A stretch of 64,000 bases of DNA from the NCBI RefSeq assembly GCF_014637725.1, contig NZ_BMFC01000001.1, positions 250,632-314,631 on the forward strand, in the 5' to 3' direction. The stretch is from Marivita lacus. Its GTDB lineage: Bacteria > Pseudomonadota > Alphaproteobacteria > Rhodobacterales > Rhodobacteraceae. The notes under the pieces are model-generated. The model was not told the DNA's origin. It did no database searches and worked only from the letters and a program-made list of their open reading frames with translations. The position numbers and the translations under genes were made by a program. Below are positions 54,391-63,671 of the stretch, in pieces; the stretch's first letter is position 1; every line of letters begins with the position of its first letter.

Positions 54391-55730
54391 TGTGTCACCT
54401 CCTCGGCCGTCCGAAGAAACCCGGTTACGGCATTGTCGCGGTCAAACACCGCCTGCGCGGCGGCAATGATTTCTTCCGGCGTTATGGATTGCAGGATGCC
54501 CGGCCATGCGTGCACATCCTCGACCGTCAAACCCGAGGTCAGCGCCGCGCCATAGCGGCGGGCCAGCGAATTGGAGCTGTCCAGTTCATAGACCTGCGAC
54601 GCGCGCAGCTGGAACTTGATGCGGTCCAACTGAACGGGATCGACACCTGTCTCGATGAAGTCCGCTATCACGCGGTCCATATCTGCCTCGGCCTCCTCAA
54701 GGGTGACTCCGGGCACCGGAACATTCACAACTCCGAATGTCGTATCGTCGAGCGACAGCCCACTGTAGAACGCCCCGGCATAGACGGCACGCTTTTCGTC
54801 GAATTGCAGTTTCTGCGGCAGAACCGAGGTTTGCGAGCCGCCCAGAACTTCGGCCAGCAAGGTCAAGGCCGCTGCGGTGCGCTGGTCGCCCGGATCACGT
54901 TCCGGAGCAAGATAGCTGCGCATTACATAGGGTTGCGCCACGCGCGGATCGCTGAAAGACAGGCGCCGTTCGGCCATCTGCGGCGGCTCTGCCGGACGCG
55001 CGCGTTCAGGCAAAGCCTCATTGCGCGGGATCGGGCCGTAGTGCTGCTGCGCCAGCGCCAGTACTTCGTCGGGCATCACGTCACCGGCCACCACGAGAAC
55101 CGCGTTGTTGGGCGAATAGAACTGTTGGTAATAGGCCAGCGCATCGTCCAGATCGAGGTTCACCATCTCGTGCCGCCAGCCGATGATCGGCGTGCCGTAG
55201 GGATGGTTGAGGTATTGCGCGGCCATGGTCTGCTCGCGGAACAGCGCTGCCGGATCGTTCTCGACCCGCTGGTTGCGTTCCTCGATGATCACGTCGCGTT
55301 CGGTGAGGATGTCTTCGCGGTCAAGCTGGATGTTTTTCATCCTGTCCGCTTCCATTTCCATCATGAGTCCCAGACGGTCCGTTGCGATGCGCTGGAAATA
55401 GCCGGTATAGTCGTAGCTGGTGAACGCGTTGTCGGTGCCGCCATTGGCCTTGACGATCTCGCTGAATTCACCCGGCTCCAGCTTTTCGGTTCCCTTGAAC
55501 AGCAGGTGCTCGAGGAAGTGCGCCACACCCGACACGCCCGGCTGTTCGTCCGCCGAACCGGCGCGATACCAGAGCATGTGAACAACGGCAGGGGCACGGT
55601 GGTCTTCGATCACCACGACATCCATACCGTTCTCAAGCTGGAAGGTGGTGACCTGGTCCTCGATGGTTTGCGCGCGCAACGGCGCTGCAGCAAGAATGAA
55701 CGCCCCGGCGAGGGCAATCAGGCGGCGCAT
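54387..55730 (-). CDS. M16-family zinc metallopeptidase (catalytic subunit, exported)
   Basis: A 447-residue protease from ATG 55730 (MRRLIALAGAFILAAAPLRA|QT signal peptide) after AAGGAG. The zinc motif HFLEH (VAHFLEHLLFKGTEKL) and the downstream glutamate of the HxxEH-x76-E set (region NERDVIIEERNQRVEN) are present. It works in the periplasm, probably as a heterodimer with the following gene product. The substrate is unknown; PqqL/PMPB-type peptide clearance is a possibility. Confidence 0.93.
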   Translation of the reverse strand: MRRLIALAGAFILAAAPLRAQTIEDQVTTFQLENGMDVVVIEDHRAPAVVHMLWYRAGSADEQPGVSGVAHFLEHLLFKGTEKLEPGEFSEIVKANGGTDNAFTSYDYTGYFQRIATDRLGLMMEMEADRMKNIQLDREDILTERDVIIEERNQRVENDPAALFREQTMAAQYLNHPYGTPIIGWRHEMVNLDLDDALAYYQQFYSPNNAVLVVAGDVMPDEVLALAQQHYGPIPRNEALPERARPAEPPQMAERRLSFSDPRVAQPYVMRSYLAPERDPGDQRTAAALTLLAEVLGGSQTSVLPQKLQFDEKRAVYAGAFYSGLSLDDTTFGVVNVPVPGVTLEEAEADMDRVIADFIETGVDPVQLDRIKFQLRASQVYELDSSNSLARRYGAALTSGLTVEDVHAWPGILQSITPEEIIAAAQAVFDRDNAVTGFLRTAEEVTQ

Positions 55731-55832
55731 CGGCAAATCTCCTTGGTTTTGAAGTAAGGTACGACGTGCGCAGCCAACTTCAAGCATCCCAACGGTTTCG
55801 TGAGCATTTGCGGCGCCCGAAGGCGCACTCTG

Positions 55833-56360
55833 TCACTCTGGCGGGGCCGAGGGAGTCAACGCGCCGGCACGACGCGCCGCTTCGAGCGAAGCGTACGGAT
55901 CAAGCGCCTGATCGCGATACGCACGATTATAGGTATCCTCGGGCACAATCCGCCAGTTGAACAGCCTCCGGCGTTCGCGGAAGGCCTGATCCGCCACGGC
56001 AAGCTCTGCACGGATGTCGGATTCCCGGCCAAAGCGCGAGGCCCGTGTCACCAGCGCCTGATCACCCGCGCCGATCCCGGCCTGCGGATCTAGACGGGAC
56101 GGGTTTCCACCCAGCACTGCAACCGCATCCTGAAGCGGGGTCTGATCCGTCCGGTTCGTGCCGCCCGGTGTGGGCGGCGGCAGTTCGGCAAGGGTTTCGG
56201 GCGCTTGCAACGGCTTGTTGGGCACGATCGAGAATTCCTCGGGCGAGCCTGAAGAATTGCGCAATTGGCGCAGGTTGGTGTCCCGATCCGCCGTGTCCTG
56301 ACGGGATCCGCAGGCGGTCAATGCCACCAGTGCCACTATGATCAATGCGCGCGGCATCAT
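55833..56360 (-). CDS. DUF3035 lipoprotein (possible BamF-like)
   Basis: A 175-residue lipoprotein. The signal peptide ends in the lipobox LTAC|GS (C17 or C18, depending on which of two adjacent ATG codons is used). Conserved DUF3035 features are PEEFSIVPNKPLQAPETLAELPPPTPG, DPQAGIGAGDQALVTRASRFG, and the C-terminal RRRLFNWRIVPEDTYNRAYRDQALDPYAS. The family has been linked to the outer-membrane assembly complex as BamF in alphaproteobacteria; I state this from memory. It directly follows lspA, the enzyme that processes lipoproteins. Confidence 0.85.
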   Translation of the reverse strand: MMPRALIIVALVALTACGSRQDTADRDTNLRQLRNSSGSPEEFSIVPNKPLQAPETLAELPPPTPGGTNRTDQTPLQDAVAVLGGNPSRLDPQAGIGAGDQALVTRASRFGRESDIRAELAVADQAFRERRRLFNWRIVPEDTYNRAYRDQALDPYASLEAARRAGALTPSAPPE

Positions 56361-56419
56361 GTTGTCTGCCCGCCTCCGTATTCGCCTCAGTTCCGCTTTA
56401 ACCCATCCTGCCGCGCCCG

Positions 56420-56890
56420 TCACGAGGCGTTTTTCCCGCCCGAGAACAGTGCCAGCCCGATTGCGCCCACAAACACCGAAATGTCAGCAACATTGAAAGC
56501 ATAGGGATTGGTGAAACCGCAACAGGACATGTTCAGAAAATCTGCCACAGCGCCATAAAGCAGGCGGTCCACCACGTTTCCCAGCGCGCCGCCGATCAGC
56601 AGACCCGCAAAGATCAGCCCGGTGCGGCCCGGCGGGTCACGGCGCATCCAGACCACGACAAAAAGCACGATCCCCAGCGCGACCGCGATCAGAATCCAGC
56701 GCGTCCAATCGGCCTGCCCCGACAGCAGCCCGAAATTGATACCGGTGTTCCACGCCATGCGAAAGTTCAGGTAGGGCGGGAAAACGTCGATCGCGCCGAC
56801 GCGGGCAAGCTCCATCACGTGCACAACCCACCACTTGGTGAGTTGGTCGATCACAAACACCGCCGCCGCGACGATGGCCACCAGACGCAT
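56420..56890 (-). CDS. lspA: Lipoprotein signal peptidase (signal peptidase II)
   Basis: Inner-membrane aspartyl protease that removes lipoprotein signal peptides. It has 156 residues with four hydrophobic helices; catalytic aspartates are in [15 protein letters not shown] and [11 protein letters not shown]. The conserved N-terminal [12 protein letters not shown]-like segment ([12 protein letters not shown]) is present. AAGGAG precedes the ATG. It lies between purH and the lipoprotein gene. Confidence 0.95.
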   Translation of the reverse strand: MRLVAIVAAAVFVIDQLTKWWVVHVMELARVGAIDVFPPYLNFRMAWNTGINFGLLSGQADWTRWILIAVALGIVLFVVVWMRRDPPGRTGLIFAGLLIGGALGNVVDRLLYGAVADFLNMSCCGFTNPYAFNVADISVFVGAIGLALFSGGKNAS

Positions 56891-56935
56891 GTTGTCTCCT
56901 TTGCCCTGCTCCGGAATTTTACCGGATGGTCAAAT

Positions 56936-58525
56936 TCAGTGCCGGAAGTGGCGCATTCCCGTCAGGACCATCGCCAGACCGGCCTCATCCGCCGCCTTGA
57001 TCACTTCGTCATCGCGCATCGACCCACCCGGCTGAATAACGCAGGACGCGCCTGCGGCAGCGGCTTCCATCAGGCCGTCCGCAAAGGGGAAGAACGCATC
57101 CGAGGCCACGGCGCTGCCTTTGGTCAGCGGTTCCGGAAGGCCCAGCGCCTCGGCCATGCGCTCGGCCTTCTTGGCGGCAATGAGGGCGCTGTCCAGACGG
57201 CTCATCTGACCAGCACCAACGCCCACGGTTGCGCCGTCCTTGACGTAGACGATCGCGTTGGATTTGACGTGTTTTGCCACCGTCCAGGCGAACAGCAGAT
57301 CCCGCATCTGGTCATCGGTCGGTGCGATCCTGGTGACCACCTTGAGGTCATTCATTTCGAGCCGCCCGTTGTCGCGGTCTTGCACAAGAATGCCGCCGGA
57401 CACCTGTTTCCAAGCGAGACCCGGCGCGGCGGTGTTGGCCAGACCCGGCGCCATCAAGAGGCGGAGGTTCTTCTTGGCCGCGAACACGTCCTTGGCATCC
57501 TGATCGACACCAGGGGCAATCACCACCTCGGTGAAGATCTCGGCAATCGCTTCGGCAGTTTCACCATCCAGCGTCGAATTCAGCGCAACAATGCCCCCAA
57601 AAGCCGAGGTGCGGTCACAGTCGAACGCCTTTTGGTAGGCCTCTTTCAACGTCCGGCCCGTCGCAACGCCACAGGGGTTGGCGTGCTTGATGATCGCGCA
57701 GGCATAGCCGTTGCGCGGCAGGAATTCCGACACCAGTTCAAACGCGGCATCGGTGTCGTTGATGTTGTTGTAGCTCAGCTCCTTGCCCTGAAGCTGTTCC
57801 GCCATCGCGACACCCGGACGGTTGGAGCCGTCATGATAGAACGCAGCCCCCTGATGCGGGTTTTCGCCGTAACGCAGCGGTTGCGCCAGAGTCCCGGCAA
57901 AGACGCGGCGGCGCGGGGTCTTTGCGTTGATGGCTTCCGCCATCCACGTGCTGACGGCAGCGTCATACGCACCAGTGCGCGCATAGGCGATCTGGGCCAG
58001 ACGCTGGCGGAAGGCCAGAGTGGTATGGCCGTCATTGGCCTCGAGTTCCGCCAGCAGCACGTCGTAATCCTCGACATCCACAACCGTGCTCACAAAGGCA
58101 TGGTTCTTGGCCGCAGCGCGGATCATCGCGGGGCCGCCGATGTCGATATTCTCGATGCAGGTGTCATAATCGGCACCCTTGGCGACGGTTTCCTCGAACG
58201 GGTAGAGGTTGACCACCAAGAGGTCGATTGCCTTGATGTCGTGCTCGAACATCGCCGCGACGTGATCGTCATTGTCCCGCAGGGCCAGCAATCCGCCATG
58301 CACCATCGGGTGCAGGGTCTTCACCCGGCCATCCATCATTTCCGGAAAGCCGGTTACTTCGGACACGTCCTTGACCGGCACGCCCGCGTCGCGCAGCGTT
58401 TTGGCCGATCCTCCGGTGGACAGCAGTTCCACACCCCGCGCATCCAGCGCCTTGGCAAGATCGACAAGTCCGGTCTTGTCGGAAACGGACAAAAGCGCAC
58501 GGCGGAGAGGGGCAAGATGGGTCAT
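56936..58525 (-). CDS. purH: Bifunctional AICAR transformylase / IMP cyclohydrolase
   Basis: Last two steps of IMP synthesis. The 529 residues start with the cyclohydrolase domain ([34 protein letters not shown]; about 1-200) and end with the transformylase domain, with [11 protein letters not shown] and the late [13 protein letters not shown] and [11 protein letters not shown]. Full length. It overlaps no neighbour; the gap to lspA is 45 bp. Confidence 0.97.
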   Translation of the reverse strand: MTHLAPLRRALLSVSDKTGLVDLAKALDARGVELLSTGGSAKTLRDAGVPVKDVSEVTGFPEMMDGRVKTLHPMVHGGLLALRDNDDHVAAMFEHDIKAIDLLVVNLYPFEETVAKGADYDTCIENIDIGGPAMIRAAAKNHAFVSTVVDVEDYDVLLAELEANDGHTTLAFRQRLAQIAYARTGAYDAAVSTWMAEAINAKTPRRRVFAGTLAQPLRYGENPHQGAAFYHDGSNRPGVAMAEQLQGKELSYNNINDTDAAFELVSEFLPRNGYACAIIKHANPCGVATGRTLKEAYQKAFDCDRTSAFGGIVALNSTLDGETAEAIAEIFTEVVIAPGVDQDAKDVFAAKKNLRLLMAPGLANTAAPGLAWKQVSGGILVQDRDNGRLEMNDLKVVTRIAPTDDQMRDLLFAWTVAKHVKSNAIVYVKDGATVGVGAGQMSRLDSALIAAKKAERMAEALGLPEPLTKGSAVASDAFFPFADGLMEAAAAGASCVIQPGGSMRDDEVIKAADEAGLAMVLTGMRHFRH

Positions 58526-58546
58526 GGCAACTGGGGATCCCGATAT

Positions 58547-60295
58547 TCAGTTCAGCAACGTCGCATCGTCCTGAACAAGATCGCGCACCGCGATTGCGGT
58601 TTCCTGCGCCTTGGCCAACGACCAGCGAACGCGGGTCGCATACTCCATTGCGCGGGCAGATAAAACGATCTGTTTCGTCGCGCGTGGCCGAAGCCGGCCT
58701 TTTTCAAGGTAAACCGACGGCTCCAGCGCAAGGTCACACGGACCATCAAAGCGGAAGACCCAGATTTCTCCGCTCCGCAACGCCATGCTGACAGCCGTGC
58801 CGTTCATGTCGATGGCGGTGTCGACCTCCGGGTGCAGGTGAAAGCGGATTTCGAACGGGACGCCGGCAAGTCGGCTGTCCTCGATTTTCTGATCAAACCG
58901 CGCCTTGGCAGGAGCATTCAAAGCGATCAGAAGGTCCTCTCCGACCACACCACGCCCGTCAAAGGTCATTTCCAGAATGCGGGCATGGGTTAGGCCATGT
59001 GTTCCGACATAGCCGTCATGCCCGCCTTCAAACCGCACGCCGTCCATGGCGCGGGACATTTCGACGGGGACGTTCCTGGGAATGTCATCCAGCAATTCGC
59101 GTTTGATCGGACCCATCTGGGATGTTTTTCCAAGCCGTGAACTGGAAAACCCGTCAAGGCACAGCGTCGAATGTGACGGCGTCGCCCGCCCGGCGCGGCG
59201 CCAGTCCTCGCCAAAGGTCGCGCCCGATCCGCAATTGACGATCAGCGGACGCCGCCCCGAGGTCAGCTCAAGCGCCAGCGTCGAGGCATGGGCATTGAAA
59301 CTCGCCGGCCCGCCCGGCGGTGCGGCCGCGTCGATCACCATTGTGGTACGTCCGGCAGACAGCCGGGCATATCCCATGGCCAGCCCCTTGGCCGGCTGCA
59401 CCTTGGTGTTCGCAGACGCCAGCACCGTGTCCAACCGCCCTTCCACGCCGCGCCCGCCCCCGTGAAACCGCGCCAGCCCACCATCGGCATGACGCAGCGC
59501 CCGCAAGGTCGGCACGATCCGTGCAATCGCCTGAAGATGCGCCGGATCAGGCGTCCGCGCGGTTTCCTCGAGCGCATCGCGCGCCCAGATCAAAAGCGTG
59601 CACACCTCGAGCAATTCCTCGGGGTTGCGCGTCGGGATGCCGCCTGCCTCGTTGATCTGACGCGCGCATTCCTGCCCAAGTGCCCTGATCGCGGGATCGG
59701 CCTGCGACTCCATTCCCTGCAGCGACAACCCCGCCGAGATGAGCCCGGTCAGCGCCTCGAAGCGGGGCAGACCGGGGGGTGAACTGTGCCAGCGGCGGTT
59801 CAGGAAAATCGTCTGCTGGGCAATCGAGCGAAAAAAGGCGCGCGAGTCTTCCGACGAACAGCCCCCCAGCAGGAAAAACGCGTGATGCAGCCACCGGATG
59901 ACCCGCCGTCCTGCCAGTTCAGGCGTCCAGCCAGGACCAGATCCGTTGCCGTAGCGTTTGATCCATGCGAACAGCCAGCGCTGCGCGGTCTTGCGGGTGG
60001 CCGCATCACCGACACTGGCCATGTCGTCCAGCCAGACAAACCCGTGGATTTCATCAAGAAACACGTCGTCCGGTGGCGTGATGTCCCACAAGATCGCGTC
60101 AGGCGCTTCGACCAGGTGCCCGGCGAACAGCAGATTGCCTGCCGTCAATTGACGCCCGCGCGCATAGGATCCGACGGTTCTCGGTTCAGGCTGTCCAACA
60201 AAGGCGGTTGCGGGCTTGGCACGCGCTGACAGTCGTGCGTGAACACGGTTCAAAATCCGGGTCTGCGCCCGCTTTGCGGCGTCCAGTCGGAACAT
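58547..60295 (-). CDS. Heparinase II/III family protein
   Basis: A 582-residue protein with an N-terminal alpha-helical toroid and a C-terminal beta-sheet domain of the heparinase II/III type (LIVNCGSGATFGEDWRRAGRATPSHSTLCLDG). Its location between rsmB and purH is typical of Rhodobacteraceae. Although the family cleaves uronic-acid polysaccharides, no signal peptide is visible, and the conserved place next to housekeeping genes suggests an intracellular or envelope role. ATG 60295 is used; a TTG ten codons upstream is open. Confidence 0.88.
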   Translation of the reverse strand: MFRLDAAKRAQTRILNRVHARLSARAKPATAFVGQPEPRTVGSYARGRQLTAGNLLFAGHLVEAPDAILWDITPPDDVFLDEIHGFVWLDDMASVGDAATRKTAQRWLFAWIKRYGNGSGPGWTPELAGRRVIRWLHHAFFLLGGCSSEDSRAFFRSIAQQTIFLNRRWHSSPPGLPRFEALTGLISAGLSLQGMESQADPAIRALGQECARQINEAGGIPTRNPEELLEVCTLLIWARDALEETARTPDPAHLQAIARIVPTLRALRHADGGLARFHGGGRGVEGRLDTVLASANTKVQPAKGLAMGYARLSAGRTTMVIDAAAPPGGPASFNAHASTLALELTSGRRPLIVNCGSGATFGEDWRRAGRATPSHSTLCLDGFSSSRLGKTSQMGPIKRELLDDIPRNVPVEMSRAMDGVRFEGGHDGYVGTHGLTHARILEMTFDGRGVVGEDLLIALNAPAKARFDQKIEDSRLAGVPFEIRFHLHPEVDTAIDMNGTAVSMALRSGEIWVFRFDGPCDLALEPSVYLEKGRLRPRATKQIVLSARAMEYATRVRWSLAKAQETAIAVRDLVQDDATLLN

Positions 60296-60380
60296 CAGCT
60301 CGGCCTCTATCTTGCGTTTTCGCAAGCATTCTTATCGTGCCGTTATAACCTTCAGAGAGCGCCAAGTCACGGTTCAAATG

Positions 60381-61661
60381 TCATTCCGGCGCCGGATCGG
60401 CCTTGCGCTGCAACACGGCCATATAAAACCCGTCCATCCCGCCGCTGTCGGCCCAGTAGTCTGGCCGCAGCCGCACGCCGCCTTCGGGGCTGATCCAGTC
60501 GGGATCAAGGCCCGGCGCAACTGGCTTTTGCACTTCAACAGCGTCGGTCTGCGACAGCAGCCACTTGATCTGGTCCTCACCTTCCTCGCGCAGCAGGCTG
60601 CAGGTGCAATAGACCAGGGTTCCGTGCGGTTTGAGGTGCTGAACCGCACGGGTCAGCATCGCGCGCTGAAGGTTCACAAGGTCGTCAATTCCGGTCTGTG
60701 ACTTGATGTAAGGCAGATCGGGATGCCGCCGGATCGTGCCCGTAGCCGAACAGGGCGCATCCAGCAGGACGGCATCGAAGAGACCGTCATCATAGGTCAG
60801 CGCATCCGCCACCACGGTTGCCGCTGGCAGCCCGGTGCGGGTCAGGTTCTCCGTCAGGCGCACCATGCGCGCCTCTGAGATATCGAGCGCGGTGACATCC
60901 GCACCCTTTGCCGCAAGCTGCATCGTCTTGCCGCCGGGGGCAGCGCAGATGTCGAGCACGCGCTTGCCCGCCACATCGCCCAAAAGCTGCACCGGCAGCG
61001 CTGCTGCGGCGTCCTGTACCCACCAATCGCCGGTCTCGAACCCCGGCAGCGCCGAAAGCTGCCCGCGCGCGGACAGACGCACGGAACCGGTCGGCAGAAG
61101 CGTGCCCTCCAGCTTTTCCGCCCAGCCTGCGGCATCGGATTTGACCGAAAGATCAACCGGTGGCGGAACGGCATGAGCGCGTTCGATCTGCGCCACGACA
61201 GGTTTGCTCCAGGCCTTTGCAAGCTTGGGACGCAGCCATTTCGGCAAAAGGGTGTCGGGCGCGTCGGCCCATGCCTCGGGTTCCTGCTCGGTCACACGGC
61301 GCAGCACGGCGTTGACCAGACCCTTCATCGGTGCGGTCTTCTTGTTCCGGCCCGCAAGTTTCACCGCCTCGTTCACCACGCCATGCGCAGCACCACCCGT
61401 GTTCAACTCGACCGTCGCCATGCGAAGCAGGTTCATCACGCGCAAGGGCGGTTGGCGTTGCAGATGCGGCGTCAGCAAATGATCGGCGCGACCAAGATAC
61501 CGCAGGGTTTCGGTGATGAGCCGTTGCGCCGTGGCGCGTTCGGCGGGTGTCAGGTCCTGCCAGACGGGATCGCTGGTGATCTCCGACAGCATGCGGCCTT
61601 CGCCGATGATCTGGCTGAGACCGTCCAGCGCGACAAGTCGGGGTGATGCGGGTGCGGGCAA
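60381..61661 (-). CDS. rsmB: 16S rRNA m5C methyltransferase (RsmB/NOP family)
   Basis: Methylates a cytosine of 16S rRNA (C967 in E. coli). It has 426 residues from TTG 61661, which is 6 bp after AGGAG; no ATG with a ribosome-binding site fits, and the frame further upstream runs into the divergent gene. The N-terminal NusB-like domain is at about 1-130 (ERATAQRLITETLRYLGRAD). The Rossmann part has VLDICAAPGGKTMQLAA, DAPCSATGTIRRHPD and the catalytic cysteine in VYCTCSLLREE. First gene of the rsmB-hep-purH-lspA row. Confidence 0.93.
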   Translation of the reverse strand: MPAPASPRLVALDGLSQIIGEGRMLSEITSDPVWQDLTPAERATAQRLITETLRYLGRADHLLTPHLQRQPPLRVMNLLRMATVELNTGGAAHGVVNEAVKLAGRNKKTAPMKGLVNAVLRRVTEQEPEAWADAPDTLLPKWLRPKLAKAWSKPVVAQIERAHAVPPPVDLSVKSDAAGWAEKLEGTLLPTGSVRLSARGQLSALPGFETGDWWVQDAAAALPVQLLGDVAGKRVLDICAAPGGKTMQLAAKGADVTALDISEARMVRLTENLTRTGLPAATVVADALTYDDGLFDAVLLDAPCSATGTIRRHPDLPYIKSQTGIDDLVNLQRAMLTRAVQHLKPHGTLVYCTCSLLREEGEDQIKWLLSQTDAVEVQKPVAPGLDPDWISPEGGVRLRPDYWADSGGMDGFYMAVLQRKADPAPE

Positions 61662-61741
61662 AAGGCACTCCTGATTGCGGGCCGGGGTTGTCCCGGACCG
61701 GCAGGCACGTATATCAGAAGGGAACGATATGGAAGACCGCG

Positions 61742-61924
61742 ATGAGTTCCGAGACATCAAAAGACCTGCCACCCGCCGCCCTACGTGCCCTGGCCGAAGC
61801 CGAGGAACGCCGCAAGAAGGCTGCAGCCGAAAAGCCGCTTCCGAAAGAACTGGGCGGACGCGACGGGCCTGAGCCCGTCCGCTACGGCGATTGGGAAAAG
61901 GGCGGTCTGGCGATCGACTTCTGA
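61742..61924 (+). CDS. DUF1674 protein (succinate dehydrogenase assembly factor 4-like)
   Basis: A 60-residue protein. The C-terminal signature GPEPVRYGDWEKGGLAIDF is that of SDHAF4, which helps the flavinylated SdhA subunit join SdhB and limits reactive oxygen. The N-terminal half is a charged helix (RALAEAEERRKKAAAEKPLP). It is divergent from rsmB with 80 bp between, and convergent with the next gene. Confidence 0.88.
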   Translation: MSSETSKDLPPAALRALAEAEERRKKAAAEKPLPKELGGRDGPEPVRYGDWEKGGLAIDF

Positions 61925-61927
61925 GCG

Positions 61928-62287
61928 TCAGCGCAACCGGAAATCGGCCACGTCCCCTGCGCCCTGATCTGCGATGAAGCGAACATCGGCACCATCGGCC
62001 AGAACGGCTTGGCAATTGTACCCAAGATCGTCGCCGCCCCAGTTCAGGTCACGGCAGAAATAACCGTTTTGCCAATCCCATGACCCGGTGATGTCCCACG
62101 TCGCTCCGCGCCCGGTGATCTTGCCATCGACAGTGACGTTCAACCGCACCAGAGGGCGAGACAAGGTCTTGCCCTGAACCAGCGATACGAATTCGGATTT
62201 GTTCTCGACCCGCTTCAACTCTGCCGCAGCAACATGCGGCAAAAGCAGGGTAGCGGTGGCAAAAAGTGCTGAAATGCGCTTGAACAT
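61928..62287 (-). CDS. Small secreted protein of unknown function
   Basis: A 119-residue protein from ATG 62287, which has GGAGG 5 bp upstream. The signal peptide is MFKRISALFATATLLLPHVAAA|EL. The mature part is beta-rich with a notable aromatic stretch (ATWDITGSWDWQNGYFCRDL) and two cysteines (C in YFCRD and YNCQA) that could form a disulfide. No family is recognised with certainty. It follows dapB on the same strand but its export rules out a lysine-pathway role. Confidence 0.78.
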   Translation of the reverse strand: MFKRISALFATATLLLPHVAAAELKRVENKSEFVSLVQGKTLSRPLVRLNVTVDGKITGRGATWDITGSWDWQNGYFCRDLNWGGDDLGYNCQAVLADGADVRFIADQGAGDVADFRLR

Positions 62288-62371
62288 GGGAACCTCCGAA
62301 CAAATGGCTTTATTTGGCATACGTTTGGAATGCTGGATCGGATCAAGTTGTTCCCGGGCAATGCGATGCGA

Positions 62372-63190
62372 TCAGCCGTCGGATAGGCCCAGAACATCCA
62401 GCATGTCATATTCGCCCGGTGCCTTGTCCTGTCCCCAAAGTGCAGCCTTGAGTGCACCTCGGGCAAAAAGCGCACGGTCGCTGGCGATATGGCGCAGGAT
62501 GATGCGTTCGCCTTCAGCGGCGAACAGCACGTCATGTTCACCGACGATATCGCCACCGCGAATGGCGCTGAAGCCGATGTCGCCCCGTGTGCGGGCACCG
62601 GTCAGGCCATCACGCCCCCGGTCCGAAACGTCGCGCAGATCGACGCCGCGCCCTTCGGCAGCCGCTTCGCCCAGCATCAGGGCAGTGCCAGAGGGCGCGT
62701 CCACCTTCTTGTTGTGGTGATATTCGATCACCTCGATGTCGTAATCGGCATCCAGCGCCGCCGCGACCTTGCGGGTCAGCACGGTCAGCAGGTTGACCCC
62801 GAGACTCATGTTGCCTGCACGCACCACAACGGCATGGCGGGCCGCAGCCTTGATCTTGGTCAGGTCATCGTCAGACAGTCCGGTGGTGCCGATCACATGT
62901 ACGGCGCGCGCCTGTGCCGCCAATTCGGCAAAGGCCACGGTCGCAGCAGGAGCGGTAAAGTCTATCACCGCCTGCGCGCGGGCAAAGCAATCCAGCGGAT
63001 CATCGGCCACGATCACACCGTTGGACGCGCCACCCATCGCGGTGCCGACATCCTTGCCCACCCAGTCATGGCCGTCGCGCTCGACCGCACCGGCAAGATA
63101 CATCCTTGGGTGTTTGGCAATCTCGGTCACCAGCATCTGCCCCATCCGCCCGGACACTCCGGTGACGACGACCCCGATCTCTTCGCTCAT
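62372..63190 (-). CDS. dapB: 4-hydroxy-tetrahydrodipicolinate reductase
   Basis: Second step of the dap pathway, NAD(P)H-dependent. It has 272 residues from ATG 63190 ([20 protein letters not shown]). The nucleotide-binding [22 protein letters not shown], and the substrate-site [16 protein letters not shown] motif with the catalytic His-His and Lys are intact. It is divergent from rbfA, 85 bp apart. Confidence 0.97.
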   Translation of the reverse strand: MSEEIGVVVTGVSGRMGQMLVTEIAKHPRMYLAGAVERDGHDWVGKDVGTAMGGASNGVIVADDPLDCFARAQAVIDFTAPAATVAFAELAAQARAVHVIGTTGLSDDDLTKIKAAARHAVVVRAGNMSLGVNLLTVLTRKVAAALDADYDIEVIEYHHNKKVDAPSGTALMLGEAAAEGRGVDLRDVSDRGRDGLTGARTRGDIGFSAIRGGDIVGEHDVLFAAEGERIILRHIASDRALFARGALKAALWGQDKAPGEYDMLDVLGLSDG

Positions 63191-63275
63191 GACTTTACTC
63201 CACCCGTGGATTTTCGCCTGCATAGCGGCTGGCCACTGGCTTGGCAAAGCCCGCCAGACCGCTTATGTGCCGGAT

Positions 63276-63671
63276 ATGGCAAAAAACCGATCCCAAAGCT
63301 TTGACGGACCCAGCCAGCGACAGCTGCGCGTGGGTGAATTGGTCCGCCGGACGCTGTCCGATGTGCTGGCGCGTGGAGATGTTCACGATCCTGACCTGAA
63401 CCGCTACTCCATCACCGTGGGCGAAGTGCGCGTGTCACCCGATCTGCGGATGGCCACCGCCTTCGTCGTGCCGCTGGGCGGCAAGGGGCAGGAGGATGTC
63501 CTCGATTTGCTCAACCGCAATCGGGGCGAACTGCGCCGCCTCGTTGCCAAGAACATGACCCTGAAGTTCTCGCCGGACCTGCGGTTCAAGCTGGACGACA
63601 CGTTCGACCGCATGGACGACACCCGCCGCATGTTCGAGCAGGACGATGTGCGCCGTGATATCGAAGACTAG
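63276..63671 (+). CDS. rbfA: 30S ribosome-binding factor A
   Basis: Cold-shock and 16S maturation factor of the 30S subunit. It has 131 residues from ATG 63276 (MAKNRSQSF...[18 protein letters not shown]). The KH-like core includes [20 protein letters not shown] and the C-terminal [27 protein letters not shown]. The alphaproteobacterial C-terminal extension is present. The usual nusA-infB-rbfA context is absent; as in other Rhodobacteraceae, it sits next to dapB. The next gene starts inside its 3' end. Confidence 0.94.
   Translation: MAKNRSQSFDGPSQRQLRVGELVRRTLSDVLARGDVHDPDLNRYSITVGEVRVSPDLRMATAFVVPLGGKGQEDVLDLLNRNRGELRRLVAKNMTLKFSPDLRFKLDDTFDRMDDTRRMFEQDDVRRDIED

Noticed and set aside
53069-56929. 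19-nt near-identical inverted repeats (CCAACCGGTAAAATTCAGG at 53069 and CCATCCGGTAAAATTCCGG on the minus strand at 56929-56911) flanking the M16/lspA block
   Set aside because: 17 of 19 matches between two sites is expected many times by chance in a 64-kb window (rough estimate: tens of pairs). No target duplication, integrase or composition change supports a mobile unit.
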